From FEN-1219 sp963810755 (GTDB lineage: Bacteria > Pseudomonadota > Gammaproteobacteria > Steroidobacterales > Rariloculaceae), in NCBI GenBank assembly GCA_963810755.1, contig CAWEOP010000003.1, positions 620,001-684,000 of the forward strand: a stretch of DNA of 64,000 bases. The letters run 5' to 3'. Shown here in pieces: positions 27,606 through 36,431 of this stretch. Within the stretch, counting starts at the first letter, position 1. Each line of letters opens with the position of its first letter. The translations under genes were made by a program, and so were the position numbers. The notes beneath the pieces were generated by a model. It did no database searches and had not been told where the DNA came from. It saw nothing but the letters and a program-made list of their open reading frames with translations.

Positions 27606-29852
27606 TCAGAGCTCGAGCGGATCTACGTCGAGACTCCAGCGCGCTTTGCGCGCTTCCGAAGCGGTGCGCAGCTCGGGCAGCGTTTGCCGCAGCAACTCGT
27701 GTAACGCCGCGCGCTGCGCGCTTTGGAAGAGCAGCTGCGCGCGATAGCGTCCATCCTTGCGCTCCATCGGTTGCGGCGCCGGTCCGAGGATCGCAACCTC
27801 GCCGGCGATCTTGCTCGCGAGCCGCTTCGCGATTCCGCGCACGCGCTCGAGCAGTGCGAACGCCGGCTCGCGCTGCGCGGCCTCAGCGCGCCAGGCGGCG
27901 AGATGCGTGAACGGCGGCCAACGTGTTTCGCGGCGCTCCGCGAGCGCGAGCGCGGCGAATGCGGCGTAGTCCTGCGCGAGCAGCCGCTCGAGCAGCGGAT
28001 GCTCCGGGTAATGCGTCTGGATCACGACCTCGCCCGGCCGGTCCGCGCGGCCCGCGCGGCCCGCGACCTGGAGGATCGTTTGGGCGAGCCGCTCGTGGCT
28101 GCGCGGGTCCGTGCCGAACAGGCCTTGATCCGCGTTCAGCACGCCGACGAGCGTGACGCGCGGAAAGTCGTGGCCCTTGGTGAGCATCTGCGTGCCGATC
28201 AGGATGTCGGTGTTGCCGCTCGCGACGTCGCCGAGCACGCTCGCGAGTGCGCCCTTGCGGCTCGTCACGTCTCGATCGAGCCGCGCGATCCGCGCCCTCG
28301 GAAATAGTGCGCCGAGCTCCTCGTCCACGCGCTGCGTCCCGGCGCCGACGGCGATCCGCTCGGCGCCGCACGTGGGGCACACCCACTCGAGCTTGCGCTG
28401 CGCGCCGCAGTGATGGCAGCGCAGCTGCCCGGCCTTCGCGTGCACGGTCAGCCGTGCGTCGCAGCGCGCGCATTGGACCGCGTCCTTGCAGCCGGGGCAA
28501 AACAATGCGGGCGCGAAGCCGCGCCTGTTCAAGAACAGAAGCACCTGGTTGCCGGCAGCGAGATGCTCGCCGATTGCCGCGACGAGCGGTGTCGACAGCG
28601 ACTGCCGGCTTGCGTGGTGCTTGAGATCGACGATCCTGAGCTTGGGTACGCCCGCTGAGCCGATTCGGTGCGGCATCTCGAGCTTACGATAGCGGCCTTG
28701 GTCGGCGTTGTGGAAGCTCTCCAGCGAGGGCGTCGCGGACGCGAGCACGACGGGAACGTCGAGCCTGCGCGCGCGCACGACGGCGAGGTCGCGGGCCGAG
28801 TAGCGGAAGCCCGTCTGCTGCTTATAGGAGGAGTCGTGCTCTTCGTCGACGATCACGAGGCCGGCGGCCGGAAGCGGCGCGAACACGGCCGAGCGTGTCC
28901 CGACCACGACCTTCGCGTCCAGTCGATGAGCGCGCCGCCACGCTTCGAACCGCTCGCGCTCCGTCAGAGCCGAATGCAGCAGCGCGAGCTGCGCGCCGAA
29001 GCGCTCGCGGAGCCGTGCGACGAGCTGCGGCGTGAGGCCAATCTCGGGGACGAGCAGCAGCGTTTGGCGGCTCGCGGCAAGCTCGCTCGCGATCAACCGC
29101 AAATAGACCTCCGTCTTGCCGCTGCCCGTGACGCCATGCAGTAGGTACGCACGAAAGCCCGAAGAGCGGTCCGTCTCGATTGCCGCGAGCACCCCGCGCT
29201 GGTCCGCCGTGAGCTCCGGTAGAGCGGGCGACGCGGGCGCCGTGGCGGACGACGCGTCCGGCGAAGACCTCGGTGCAATTCCAGCGGCGCCCGGCTCGCC
29301 GGGCTCGATCCACCCTTTGTCCGCGAGCCGCTCGAGCGTGTCGAGCGAGATGCCGGCGCCACGCAGCTCCGCTTGGCCCGTGTCGCTCTCGCGCAGCGCC
29401 GCGAGCGCGCGGGCTTGCTGCTTTGCGCGGCGCGCAATTTCGCCGAGCGATTGCGCACGGCCCTTTTCGGTGAGGTGCCAGACGTTCTCCGGCGGTTCGT
29501 CGAGAGCGCGTCCTTCGCGCAGCTGAGTCGGTAGGGCGTGGCTCAGCACTTCGCCGACGGGATAGTGGTAGTACTCCGCGGCCCAGCGCAGCGTCTGTAG
29601 GAGCTCGGCGCCGATCGTCGGCGCGATGTCGAGCACCTCGCGAATCGGTTTGAGCTTGGCGGGTGCGAGCGACGATGCCGCCGCGTGCTCGACGACGATG
29701 CCGACGCGCTCGCCCCGCCCGAACGGCACGCGCACGCGGCTGCCGAGCGGCGGCAGCTCGCCGTCCGGTGCGCCAGCCGGCGCCAGATAGTCGAACGCGT
29801 CCGCGAGCGGTACAGGTACCGCTACACGGACGACGGGTCTTGGGCTCGTCAT
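27606..29852 (-). CDS. priA: Primosomal protein N' (replication restart helicase)
   Basis: Reloads the replisome at stalled forks. The 748-residue protein has an N-terminal DNA-binding domain, then a superfamily 2 helicase core with Walker A GVTGSGKTEVY, DEEHD and later helicase motifs. Its zinc-binding insert carries eight cysteines in CxxC-type pairs (CPGC, CARC, CHHC, CPTC), all present. Length fits the family (about 730). A long Ala/Ser linker occurs near residue 195-215. It reads toward the SPOR gene on the same strand, probably as an operon. Confidence 0.94.
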   Translation of the reverse strand: MTSPRPVVRVAVPVPLADAFDYLAPAGAPDGELPPLGSRVRVPFGRGERVGIVVEHAAASSLAPAKLKPIREVLDIAPTIGAELLQTLRWAAEYYHYPVGEVLSHALPTQLREGRALDEPPENVWHLTEKGRAQSLGEIARRAKQQARALAALRESDTGQAELRGAGISLDTLERLADKGWIEPGEPGAAGIAPRSSPDASSATAPASPALPELTADQRGVLAAIETDRSSGFRAYLLHGVTGSGKTEVYLRLIASELAASRQTLLLVPEIGLTPQLVARLRERFGAQLALLHSALTERERFEAWRRAHRLDAKVVVGTRSAVFAPLPAAGLVIVDEEHDSSYKQQTGFRYSARDLAVVRARRLDVPVVLASATPSLESFHNADQGRYRKLEMPHRIGSAGVPKLRIVDLKHHASRQSLSTPLVAAIGEHLAAGNQVLLFLNRRGFAPALFCPGCKDAVQCARCDARLTVHAKAGQLRCHHCGAQRKLEWVCPTCGAERIAVGAGTQRVDEELGALFPRARIARLDRDVTSRKGALASVLGDVASGNTDILIGTQMLTKGHDFPRVTLVGVLNADQGLFGTDPRSHERLAQTILQVAGRAGRADRPGEVVIQTHYPEHPLLERLLAQDYAAFAALALAERRETRWPPFTHLAAWRAEAAQREPAFALLERVRGIAKRLASKIAGEVAILGPAPQPMERKDGRYRAQLLFQSAQRAALHELLRQTLPELRTASEARKARWSLDVDPLEL

Positions 29853-30059
29853 CGAGGTTCCGGTTCGCGCCGTGGAAACGAGCCGCGTGCAGCGGCCGGC
29901 CGGGCGGCGAGGCGCGATTATGTGAACAGAAACGGTCGTTAGGTCAATGACTTATAGGACCGCCAATGGCGGCGCGGTCAACCGTACTCCGACTGCCGCG
30001 TTGCATGCTCGAGGACGCCGCTAAACGCGGTAGCTAGGCGCGGCCACGGAGTGGCGGAG

Positions 30060-30680
30060 ATGGGGTTAGCATTGAGCATCGCTCGAGACGGTTTCTCGAA
30101 GGGCCTCAGATCGGAGCACACGCTGGAGTCGCGAGTCGCAATCGAGGCCTTTCTTCGTGACGTGGAAACTCGGGCTTTTCGGATCGCCGTAATGAACATC
30201 CGCGATCGCGACGAGGCGCTGGATATCGTTCAAGATTCGATGATTCGGCTCGTGCGGCACTACGCGGGCCGGCCGAGCGAAGAGTGGCGCCCGCTGTTCT
30301 ACCGGATTCTGCAGAACCGGATCCGGGATGCGCAGCGGCGCCGCACCGTGCGCTCGCGCGTCTTAAGTTTTTTCGGCGGACTCGAAGACGAAGAGTACGA
30401 CCCGATCGTCGAGGCGCCGGGTCCGGTCTCGGACAATCCGCTGGATCGGCTGCAAGCGAGCGACGCGATGCAAGCGCTCGAGCAGGCGCTGTTGATGCTG
30501 CCGGCACGGCAGCGTGAAGCGTTTGCGCTACGTAACTTCGAGGGGCTCGACGTCGCGCAGACGGCGCAGGCGATGAGCTGCACGGAAGGCAGCGTGAAGA
30601 CGCACTACTCGCGAGCGGTGCATCGGCTGCGCGAGCTGCTCAAGGAGCATGGCGAGGAGACTGGCAATGACCGATCGTAA
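30060..30680 (+). CDS. RNA polymerase sigma factor, ECF type
   Basis: A sigma-70-family factor of 206 residues. Region 2 is seen as RDEALDIVQDSMIRLVRHY and RPLFYRILQNRIRD, and region 4 as LPARQREAFALRNFEGLDVAQTAQAMSCTEGSVKTHYSRAV, a helix-turn-helix for the -35 element. There is no region 3, as in ECF factors. An acidic linker (DEEYDPIVEAPG) joins the two. I use the ATG at 30060; a GTG three codons upstream is possible. It overlaps the next gene, which looks like a DUF3619-type membrane protein, by 14 bases; such an arrangement suggests a membrane-associated regulator, though a direct anti-sigma role is inference. Confidence 0.85.
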   Translation: MGLALSIARDGFSKGLRSEHTLESRVAIEAFLRDVETRAFRIAVMNIRDRDEALDIVQDSMIRLVRHYAGRPSEEWRPLFYRILQNRIRDAQRRRTVRSRVLSFFGGLEDEEYDPIVEAPGPVSDNPLDRLQASDAMQALEQALLMLPARQREAFALRNFEGLDVAQTAQAMSCTEGSVKTHYSRAVHRLRELLKEHGEETGNDRS

Positions 30681-31089
30681 GGATGAGAACGTCGGCGAAC
30701 CGAATCTCGACGGCGCCTTCGAGCGCCGCGCGAAGGAAGTGTTCGACCGCAGCACAACGGAGCTCGACGCGGCGACGCGCTCGCGGCTAACGCAAGCGCG
30801 ATACCGCGCCCTCGAGGAGCTGCCGAAGGACGGTCGACGGCGCGGCTGGCAGTGGTCGCTGGTGCCCGTCGGCGCCGTCGCGGCCGCGGCGCTGGTCGCG
30901 GTTCTCGTTCTCGACCCGAACAATCCTGCGCGCGACCTCGGCACCCAGGTTAGTGCGCTCGCCGATCTCGAAATCCTGATCGGCGAAGAGGATCTCGAGA
31001 TGTATGACGAGGAGATCGAGTTCTACGCGTGGCTGGAGGAGCAGCCGGAGTTCACGCCGCCGGCCGCGACTGGCGATGGCGTCGGCTGA
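30667..31089 (+). CDS. DUF3619-like small membrane protein
   Basis: A 140-residue protein with a charged cytoplasmic N-terminal half (FERRAKEVFDRSTTELDAATRSRL) and one TM helix about residues 65-82 (VGAVAAAALVAVLVL), then an acidic periplasmic tail (IGEEDLEMYDEEIEFYAWLEE). The layout and position after a sigma factor match DUF3619 proteins. The start ATG lies inside the last codons of the sigma gene and its stop overlaps the next ATG (TGATG), so translation is coupled both ways. An anti-sigma-like role is a possibility raised by context only. Confidence 0.6.
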   Translation: MTDRKDENVGEPNLDGAFERRAKEVFDRSTTELDAATRSRLTQARYRALEELPKDGRRRGWQWSLVPVGAVAAAALVAVLVLDPNNPARDLGTQVSALADLEILIGEEDLEMYDEEIEFYAWLEEQPEFTPPAATGDGVG

Positions 31090-31361
31090 TGCGCGGAATC
31101 GCGGCGGCACTCCTAGCCGCGGGCGGCTTGTGGCTACGCGGCGCGCACGCACAGCAGCCCGCGCCGCCGCCCGCGGACGCGGCACCGGACCTCGAGTTTC
31201 TCGAGTACCTCGGGAGCTGGCAGGCGGACGACGCAGAGTGGCTCGCGATCCGGGAATGGGACAAGGACAACCCTCCCGCAGTCAAGGACGAAACCGATGA
31301 GCAGGACGACGGCGGCGAGCCGCCGGAACGATCGAGGGATGACGATGACGAGAGCAAGTAG
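31089..31361 (+). CDS. Small exported acidic protein, unknown function
   Basis: A 90-residue protein with a signal-peptide-like start (GIAAALLAAGGLWLRGAHAQ, cleavage predicted after AHA) and a mature part of about 70 residues that is strongly acidic, ending in a run of Asp and Glu. I recognise no family. It shares one base with the preceding stop (TGATG) and overlaps the next gene, so it belongs to the sigma-factor operon. Its acidic tail could bind cations or basic proteins, but nothing in the sequence settles this. Confidence 0.6.
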   Translation: MRGIAAALLAAGGLWLRGAHAQQPAPPPADAAPDLEFLEYLGSWQADDAEWLAIREWDKDNPPAVKDETDEQDDGGEPPERSRDDDDESK

Positions 31362-31812
31362 GTTCGTCGCGCTGTGCGTGGTGCTCGCCGCGTTCGCCGC
31401 GGGAGCGCACGCTCAGGGCATCGCGTGGGAAGACTTGAGCGACGCGCAGCGGCAGCTGCTCGCGCCGCAGCAGCAGAATTGGAGCCAGCTCGAGCCCGCT
31501 CGTCAGCAGCAGATCGCGCGCGGCGCGGAGCGCTGGCTCGAGATGAACGGCAGCGACCGGGCCGCAGCCCGAGATCGATTCCAGGTCTGGCAAGGGATGA
31601 CCGACGAGCAGCGCGCCGCCGCGCGCGAGCGCTATCAGGAGTTCCGGCGGCTGCCCCCGGGCGAGCGCGCGCAGCTGCTCGAGAACTATCGCCGCTATCG
31701 AATGATGCCGCCCGAGCAGCGTGCGCAATTGCGCCAGCGGTTCCGAGAGTTGACGCCCGACCAGCGCCGCGTGCTGCGCGATCAGCGGCTGCGGCGGCTC
31801 AATCGGCCGTAG
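31345..31812 (+). CDS. DUF3106-like exported protein
   Basis: A 155-residue exported helical protein. A signal peptide ends AGAHAQ near residue 24; the mature part repeats short helix pairs with W and Q/R-rich motifs (SQLEPARQQQIARGAERW, MTDEQRAAARERYQEF, LPPGERAQLLENYRRY, LTPDQRRVLR), typical of DUF3106 and of the related LTXXQ/Spy fold. I chose the ATG at 31345 since GAGGG at 31334-31338 gives six-base spacing; the ATG two codons earlier has none. It overlaps the upstream acidic-protein gene and closes the sigma operon. A periplasmic chaperone or stress role is inference from the fold. Confidence 0.7.
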   Translation: MTRASRFVALCVVLAAFAAGAHAQGIAWEDLSDAQRQLLAPQQQNWSQLEPARQQQIARGAERWLEMNGSDRAAARDRFQVWQGMTDEQRAAARERYQEFRRLPPGERAQLLENYRRYRMMPPEQRAQLRQRFRELTPDQRRVLRDQRLRRLNRP

Positions 31813-31850
31813 AGCTCGGGCGTCGTCCGTGTGCGCCGTCGCGCGGCGGC

Positions 31851-33233
31851 TCAGAGCTGCTTGACGGCCTGGACGAGCTCCGCCGCTTTCGCCTGGCCGT
31901 CGCCGTAGAGCATCCGCGTGTGGTCGAGATAGAACAGGGCGTTCTCGATACCCGAGAAGCCCGCCCCCTGCCCGCGCTTGATCACGATTACGTTCTTCGC
32001 TTTGTCGGCATTCAGGATCGGCATGCCATAGATTGGGCTCGATTTGTCGGTGCGCGCGACCGGGTTCACGACGTCGTTCGCGCCGATTACTAGCGCGACG
32101 TCGGCAGTCTCGAATTCCGCGTTGATCTCGCCCTCGTCGTAGATGAGGTCGTACGGCACGCCCGCTTCCGCGAGCAGCACGTTCATGTGGCCCGGCATTC
32201 GGCCCGCGACCGGGTGGATCGCGAACTTGACGGCGACGCCGCGCGCGATGAGCGCCTGGCAGAGCTCCCAGACCTTGTGCTGCGCTTGGGCGACGGCCAT
32301 GCCGTAGCCCGGCACGACGATGACCTTTTCGGAGAACCCGAGCATCACCGCGACGTCGGCGGTATCGATCGCCTTCAGCGCGCCGGCCGGGCCCGTCGCA
32401 GCGGCCGTCGACGACTCGCCGAAGCCGCTGAACAGCACGTTCGCGAGCGAGCGGTTCATCGCCTTCGCCATGAGTTGCGTGAGCAGCGTGCCGGCCGAGC
32501 CGACCACCGTGCCCGCGATGATCATCGCCGCGTTGTCGAGCACGAAGCCTTCGAATGCGACCGCGAGGCCCGTGAGCGCGTTGTAGAGCGAGATCACGAC
32601 CGGCATGTCGGCGCCGCCGATAGGCAGCGTCATAGTGAGACCGAGCACGAGCGCCAGCACGAACAGCGCGGTCACGATCAGTCGCGTATCGGCGCCGGCG
32701 TGGATCACGCAAGCTGCGCCCGCGAGCACCGTTGCGGCGAGGATCACGAGGTTCACGAAGTTCTGGCCGCGGAAGCGGAAGCTGCGCTTGATGAGCCCCT
32801 GGAGCTTGCCGAACGCGATCAAGCTGCCCGCGAACGATACGGCTCCAATGATGCCGCCGAGCACCCCCAGCACGAGCTGCGCGAGGCCGTGCGCCTCACC
32901 CGAGAACAGCTCCACCGCCGCGATGGCGCCCGCGGCGCCGCCGCCCATGCCGTTGTAAAGCGCGATCATCTGCGGCATGTCGGTCATCGCGACGCGCTTG
33001 CCGGATACCCACGCGATGACACCGCCGACCGCTATCGCGACCGTCATCAGCGCGTAGTTGTGCATTTCCGGCCAGAGGAACGTCACGAGCGTCGCGACGA
33101 GCATGCCGACGCCGGCGGAGATGATGCCGCCGCGCGCCGTCACCGGCGAGCTCATGCGCTTCAACCCAAGGATGAAGAGCGCCGCGGCGACGAAGTAGCT
33201 CGCCTGGATTACGGTCTCCGCTCCTACGACCAT
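31851..33233 (-). CDS. pntB: NAD(P) transhydrogenase beta subunit
   Basis: The membrane and NADP(H)-binding subunit of the proton-translocating transhydrogenase, which makes NADPH from NADH using the proton gradient. At 460 residues it has about nine TM segments in the first 270 residues and a C-terminal NADP-binding domain with VPGYGMAVAQAQ and GANDVVNP. A GGGGGAGAG ribosome-binding stretch precedes the ATG. It is the last gene of the three-gene pnt operon. Confidence 0.95.
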   Translation of the reverse strand: MVVGAETVIQASYFVAAALFILGLKRMSSPVTARGGIISAGVGMLVATLVTFLWPEMHNYALMTVAIAVGGVIAWVSGKRVAMTDMPQMIALYNGMGGGAAGAIAAVELFSGEAHGLAQLVLGVLGGIIGAVSFAGSLIAFGKLQGLIKRSFRFRGQNFVNLVILAATVLAGAACVIHAGADTRLIVTALFVLALVLGLTMTLPIGGADMPVVISLYNALTGLAVAFEGFVLDNAAMIIAGTVVGSAGTLLTQLMAKAMNRSLANVLFSGFGESSTAAATGPAGALKAIDTADVAVMLGFSEKVIVVPGYGMAVAQAQHKVWELCQALIARGVAVKFAIHPVAGRMPGHMNVLLAEAGVPYDLIYDEGEINAEFETADVALVIGANDVVNPVARTDKSSPIYGMPILNADKAKNVIVIKRGQGAGFSGIENALFYLDHTRMLYGDGQAKAAELVQAVKQL

Positions 33234-33270
33234 CTCTCCCCCATCGATTCAGCCCGCCGCGTGGCGGGAC

Positions 33271-33573
33271 TCAGTGCTTCGCAGCACCTTTAGCCTTGCT
33301 GCTCTTGAACATCTCGAGCATCCGCTCCGTCACCACGTAGCCGCCGACTGCGTTGCCGGCCGCGAGCACGACGCCGATGAACGCGATTACGATCTCGAGC
33401 GTCGTATCGGCGCGCCCCATCGCGACCATCGCGCCGACTAGCACGATGCCGTGCACGAAGTTCGACCCCGACATCAGTGGCGTGTGCAGGATCACCGGGA
33501 CCCGCGCGATCACCTCATAGCCGGTGAACGCGGCGAGCATGAAGATATAGAGCGCGATGAATCCGTCGATCAT
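33271..33573 (-). CDS. pntAB: NAD(P) transhydrogenase alpha subunit, membrane part
   Basis: A 100-residue integral membrane protein with about three TM helices and the conserved TPLMSGSNFVHGIVLVGAM segment. It corresponds to the C-terminal membrane region of the single-chain E. coli PntA. It lies 13 bp after the pntAA stop and 37 bp before pntB, all co-directional. The separate gene means that this organism has the three-subunit form of the enzyme, as in Rhodospirillum. Confidence 0.93.
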   Translation of the reverse strand: MIDGFIALYIFMLAAFTGYEVIARVPVILHTPLMSGSNFVHGIVLVGAMVAMGRADTTLEIVIAFIGVVLAAGNAVGGYVVTERMLEMFKSSKAKGAAKH

Positions 33574-33586
33574 GAAGTGACATCCG

Positions 33587-34723
33587 TCATGGGTTCTGTG
33601 CTCCCAGCAACTTCGCGGTGCCCGCGTGCTTCACCTCGCCGTCGTGCGTGAGCACCGACTGCGCGAACACTTCGTCCTGCCAATCGATCGAGAGCTCGCC
33701 GTTCTTGAGCGCGGGCTGCAGGAAGTTCAGCAGATTGCGCGCGTACATCTGGCTCGCATGGCGCGCGAGCTCGGACGGCAAGTTACGGGGCCCTAGTACC
33801 TTTACCCCGTTCGGCGTCACGACCGTCTCGCCGGGCACCGTGAGCTCGCAGTTGCCGCCGCTCTCGGCGGCGAGATCGACGATCACGGCGCCGGATCCCA
33901 TCGCCGCTACCGCGGCCCGCGAGATAATTTTCGGCGCCGCTCGACCCGGAATCGCGGCCGTCGTGATCACGACGTCGGCCTTCGCGATATGTTGATCGAG
34001 GATAGCCTGCTGTTTCGCTTTCTCTTCCGCCGTGAGCTCGCGCGCGTAGCCGCCCGTGCCCTCGGCCGCGACGCCCGTGTCGACGAACTTGGCTCCGAGC
34101 GACTGAATCTGCTCTTTGGTCGCGGAGCGCACGTCGTATGCCTCGACGATCGCGCCGAGCCGGCGCGACGTCGCGATCGCCTGGAGGCCCGCGACGCCGG
34201 CGCCGATCACCAGCACCAGAGCGGGGCGGATTGTGCCGGCCGCAGTCGTGAGCATCGGCAAGAACTTGTCGAGCGCGTTCGCCGCGAGCAACGCTGCCTT
34301 GTAGCCCGCTACCGCGGCCTGCGACGACAGTGCGTCCATGGACTGCGCCCGCGAGATTCGCGGAATCAGCTCGACCGAGAAGCTCGTGATCTTGCGGTCG
34401 CGCAACGCGCGCACGACGTCGAGGTGGTTGTGCGCTTGCATGAAGCCGACGACCACGGCGCCGGGCTGCAGCGCGTCGACTTCGGCGAGCGTGGGCGGCT
34501 GAACTTTGAGCAAGACGCGGGCGGCGCCGAGCACGTCGCCGGCCGACGGCTGGAACTGAACACCACGGTAGAGCGGATCGTCGAGGTGGCTACGTTCGCC
34601 GGCGCCGCGCTCCATCCGCACCTCGACGCCGCTTTCGAGCAGCTTCGCGGCGACATCGGGCGTCAAGGCGACTCGCGCTTCGTGAGCTGAGCTTTCCTTG
34701 AGCACACCGAGGGTGAGCGGCAT
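33587..34723 (-). CDS. pntAA: NAD(P) transhydrogenase alpha subunit, NAD-binding part
   Basis: The soluble NAD(H)-binding subunit, 378 residues. It begins LGVLKESSAHEARVALTPD, has the RSATKEQIQSLGAKF segment and the nucleotide-binding VIGAGVAGLQAIATSRRLGA, and is related to alanine dehydrogenase. It lacks the membrane extension of E. coli PntA, which is a separate gene here. It is first in the pnt operon. The 179-bp divergent space to the HNH gene holds an AT-richer stretch that probably carries promoters, but I see no clear box pair. Confidence 0.94.
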   Translation of the reverse strand: MPLTLGVLKESSAHEARVALTPDVAAKLLESGVEVRMERGAGERSHLDDPLYRGVQFQPSAGDVLGAARVLLKVQPPTLAEVDALQPGAVVVGFMQAHNHLDVVRALRDRKITSFSVELIPRISRAQSMDALSSQAAVAGYKAALLAANALDKFLPMLTTAAGTIRPALVLVIGAGVAGLQAIATSRRLGAIVEAYDVRSATKEQIQSLGAKFVDTGVAAEGTGGYARELTAEEKAKQQAILDQHIAKADVVITTAAIPGRAAPKIISRAAVAAMGSGAVIVDLAAESGGNCELTVPGETVVTPNGVKVLGPRNLPSELARHASQMYARNLLNFLQPALKNGELSIDWQDEVFAQSVLTHDGEVKHAGTAKLLGAQNP

Positions 34724-34902
34724 TTCTTGGCTCCGTTGTTTTTTTACTCAGGCGCGCGTCGCCGAACGACGACGCGGCAGGCAGCCATTCGCGCTGAATT
34801 TTTCGGCATCGGATGATGACACAAAGGTGCAATCCAGGCCATTGAATATTAGGACAGTCTCAGGGACACTTTAGCGGTTTAGCTCGGGCTCGCTGGTGAT
34901 CC

Positions 34903-35541
34903 ATGCAACGACAGTTTCATGCGTTGAGCCAAGAAGTTCTTCGAACCGATGTGGCGGGTATGCCACTCGAGTGGATCGATTACCGCGTCGCGGCCACCCT
35001 GTACTACAGCGGTCAGGTTGCGTACTCCTGCGGGTCCCCTCTTTACCGGATCCGCGGCGGCTACAGCGCGAAGTCCGGGGCCCGCAGCATCATCGAGGTC
35101 AACTCCATCATCGCGACGCAGGGCGACACCCGCACGCTCGAGCGCAACCGGGACCGCTACACGCCGCCGCTCAACAACCGCACGCTGTTCAAGCGCGACG
35201 CGAACCTCTGCATGTACTGCGGGCAACACTTCCGCGTGAGCGAGCTCACGCGCGACCACATCACGCCGATCAGCCGCGGCGGGCGGGACTCGTGGACGAA
35301 CGTCGTCACCGCCTGCCGGCGTTGCAACAACCACAAGGGCGGACGCACACCCGAAGAGGCGAAGGTGCAGCTCGTGGCGGTGCCGTTCACGCCGACGTAC
35401 GCCGAGTACATCTATCTCAAGGGCCGTCGGGTTCTCGCGGATCAGATGCAGTACTTGCTCACGCATTTCCCGCGCACGAGCCCTCTGCACGCGCGACTCC
35501 GCAACGCCCTCGCGGAGGTCAACGCCCGCGCAGACCTCTGA
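34903..35541 (+). CDS. Standalone HNH endonuclease
   Basis: A 212-residue protein with a C-terminal HNH nuclease domain at about 108-155: CMYCGQ, the catalytic DHITPISRGG with His, then NVVTACRRCNNHKGG. The paired CxxC motifs form the structural zinc site. The N-terminal 100 residues, with PLEWIDYRVAATLYYSG, are conserved-looking but I cannot name the domain. No phage, restriction or intein partner is adjacent. Standalone HNH proteins of this kind occur across proteobacterial chromosomes; the target is unknown. The start ATG is preceded by GGTGATCC. Confidence 0.8.
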   Translation: MQRQFHALSQEVLRTDVAGMPLEWIDYRVAATLYYSGQVAYSCGSPLYRIRGGYSAKSGARSIIEVNSIIATQGDTRTLERNRDRYTPPLNNRTLFKRDANLCMYCGQHFRVSELTRDHITPISRGGRDSWTNVVTACRRCNNHKGGRTPEEAKVQLVAVPFTPTYAEYIYLKGRRVLADQMQYLLTHFPRTSPLHARLRNALAEVNARADL

Positions 35542-35613
35542 CGCTCGCGGCGCGCGCGTGTTCCAGTTGTTGGCGATCAGGCGCTCGCCGACCGCGTGAC
35601 CTCGGTGGCTCCC

Positions 35614-36336
35614 TCAATGCGCTCGCTCCGCACTCTCGACGAGATAGATAGAGTCGCCGCCGGGCGCGGTCAGCATCGCGGCTTCGCGGATACGTTCCGA
35701 GTGGGGTCCGCCCGGCCGCACGCTCATCCCCTTCGCTCGCAAATATTCGAGCCGAGCCTCTAGCTGATCGGAGCGAAAGCACAACCCCGAGCCGAAGCGA
35801 GCTTGATGCAGGCCGAGCACGAGACCGTGCCCAGCGAGCCGTACCCAATCGTGCGGCGAACGCCCGTCGGCTACGGCAGCGAGCCCAAGCGGCTCCCAGA
35901 ACGCGCGCGACTCGTCGAGCGAGTGGGTCGCGAGGCTGTACTCGAGGAAACGGCCGCAGGCCGAGACGTTCTGCCGATTCCATTCTCCGGGCGCGAACGT
36001 GCGCGCCTCGAGCAAAGCCACGGCCTGGCCGTTCGGATCGCTGAAAACGACATGGTTGAACTCGTCGTCGGCGAGGTGCGCTTCCCCGACCTCGACGCCC
36101 GCTCGGCGAAGCGCGCGCACGTAATCACGTAGCCGCGGACGAACGAATGTGAGCACGGGGCCCGGCTGCTCGCGATCGTGCAACCCGATCGCGACGTCGC
36201 CATCGAACAATGCGAGGTAGGGGTCCCGGAGTTGGTCGCCGACCTCGATCGACGTGAAACCAAGCGAGCGATAGAACTCGTACGCGCCCGCGAGCGGGCG
36301 CGCGGCGAACGAGAACTCGAGGAATTGTCCGAGCAT
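35614..36336 (-). CDS. VOC (glyoxalase/bleomycin-resistance) family protein, two modules
   Basis: A 240-residue cytoplasmic protein built from two beta-alpha-beta-beta-beta VOC modules. Module 1 (about 1-115) has FLEFSFAARPL and the closing FSDPNGQAVALLE; module 2 (about 125-240) has GRFLEYSLATHSLDESRAFW and the closing LTAPGGDSIYLVE. Such proteins use a divalent metal, with His or Glu ligands, in lyase, dioxygenase or resistance functions. The metal ligands are not clear by eye, so no reaction can be assigned. I took the ATG at 36336 over an in-frame Arg-rich extension to 36417. It diverges from the AEC permease. Confidence 0.75.
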   Translation of the reverse strand: MLGQFLEFSFAARPLAGAYEFYRSLGFTSIEVGDQLRDPYLALFDGDVAIGLHDREQPGPVLTFVRPRLRDYVRALRRAGVEVGEAHLADDEFNHVVFSDPNGQAVALLEARTFAPGEWNRQNVSACGRFLEYSLATHSLDESRAFWEPLGLAAVADGRSPHDWVRLAGHGLVLGLHQARFGSGLCFRSDQLEARLEYLRAKGMSVRPGGPHSERIREAAMLTAPGGDSIYLVESAERAH

Positions 36337-36431
36337 CGGCGCTGCAATTCTGGCAGACTTTCGCGCGCGCGCCGACCCCGCACGGCGTCGCCTGATCTCG
36401 TGAAGCCAATTCTCCAACCTTTGTCCCCGCC

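Noticed and set aside
32187..33293. A long plus-strand frame opposite pntB
   Set aside because: Antisense shadow with an unnatural Arg/His/Glu-rich composition; pntB is an unmistakable gene on the other strand.
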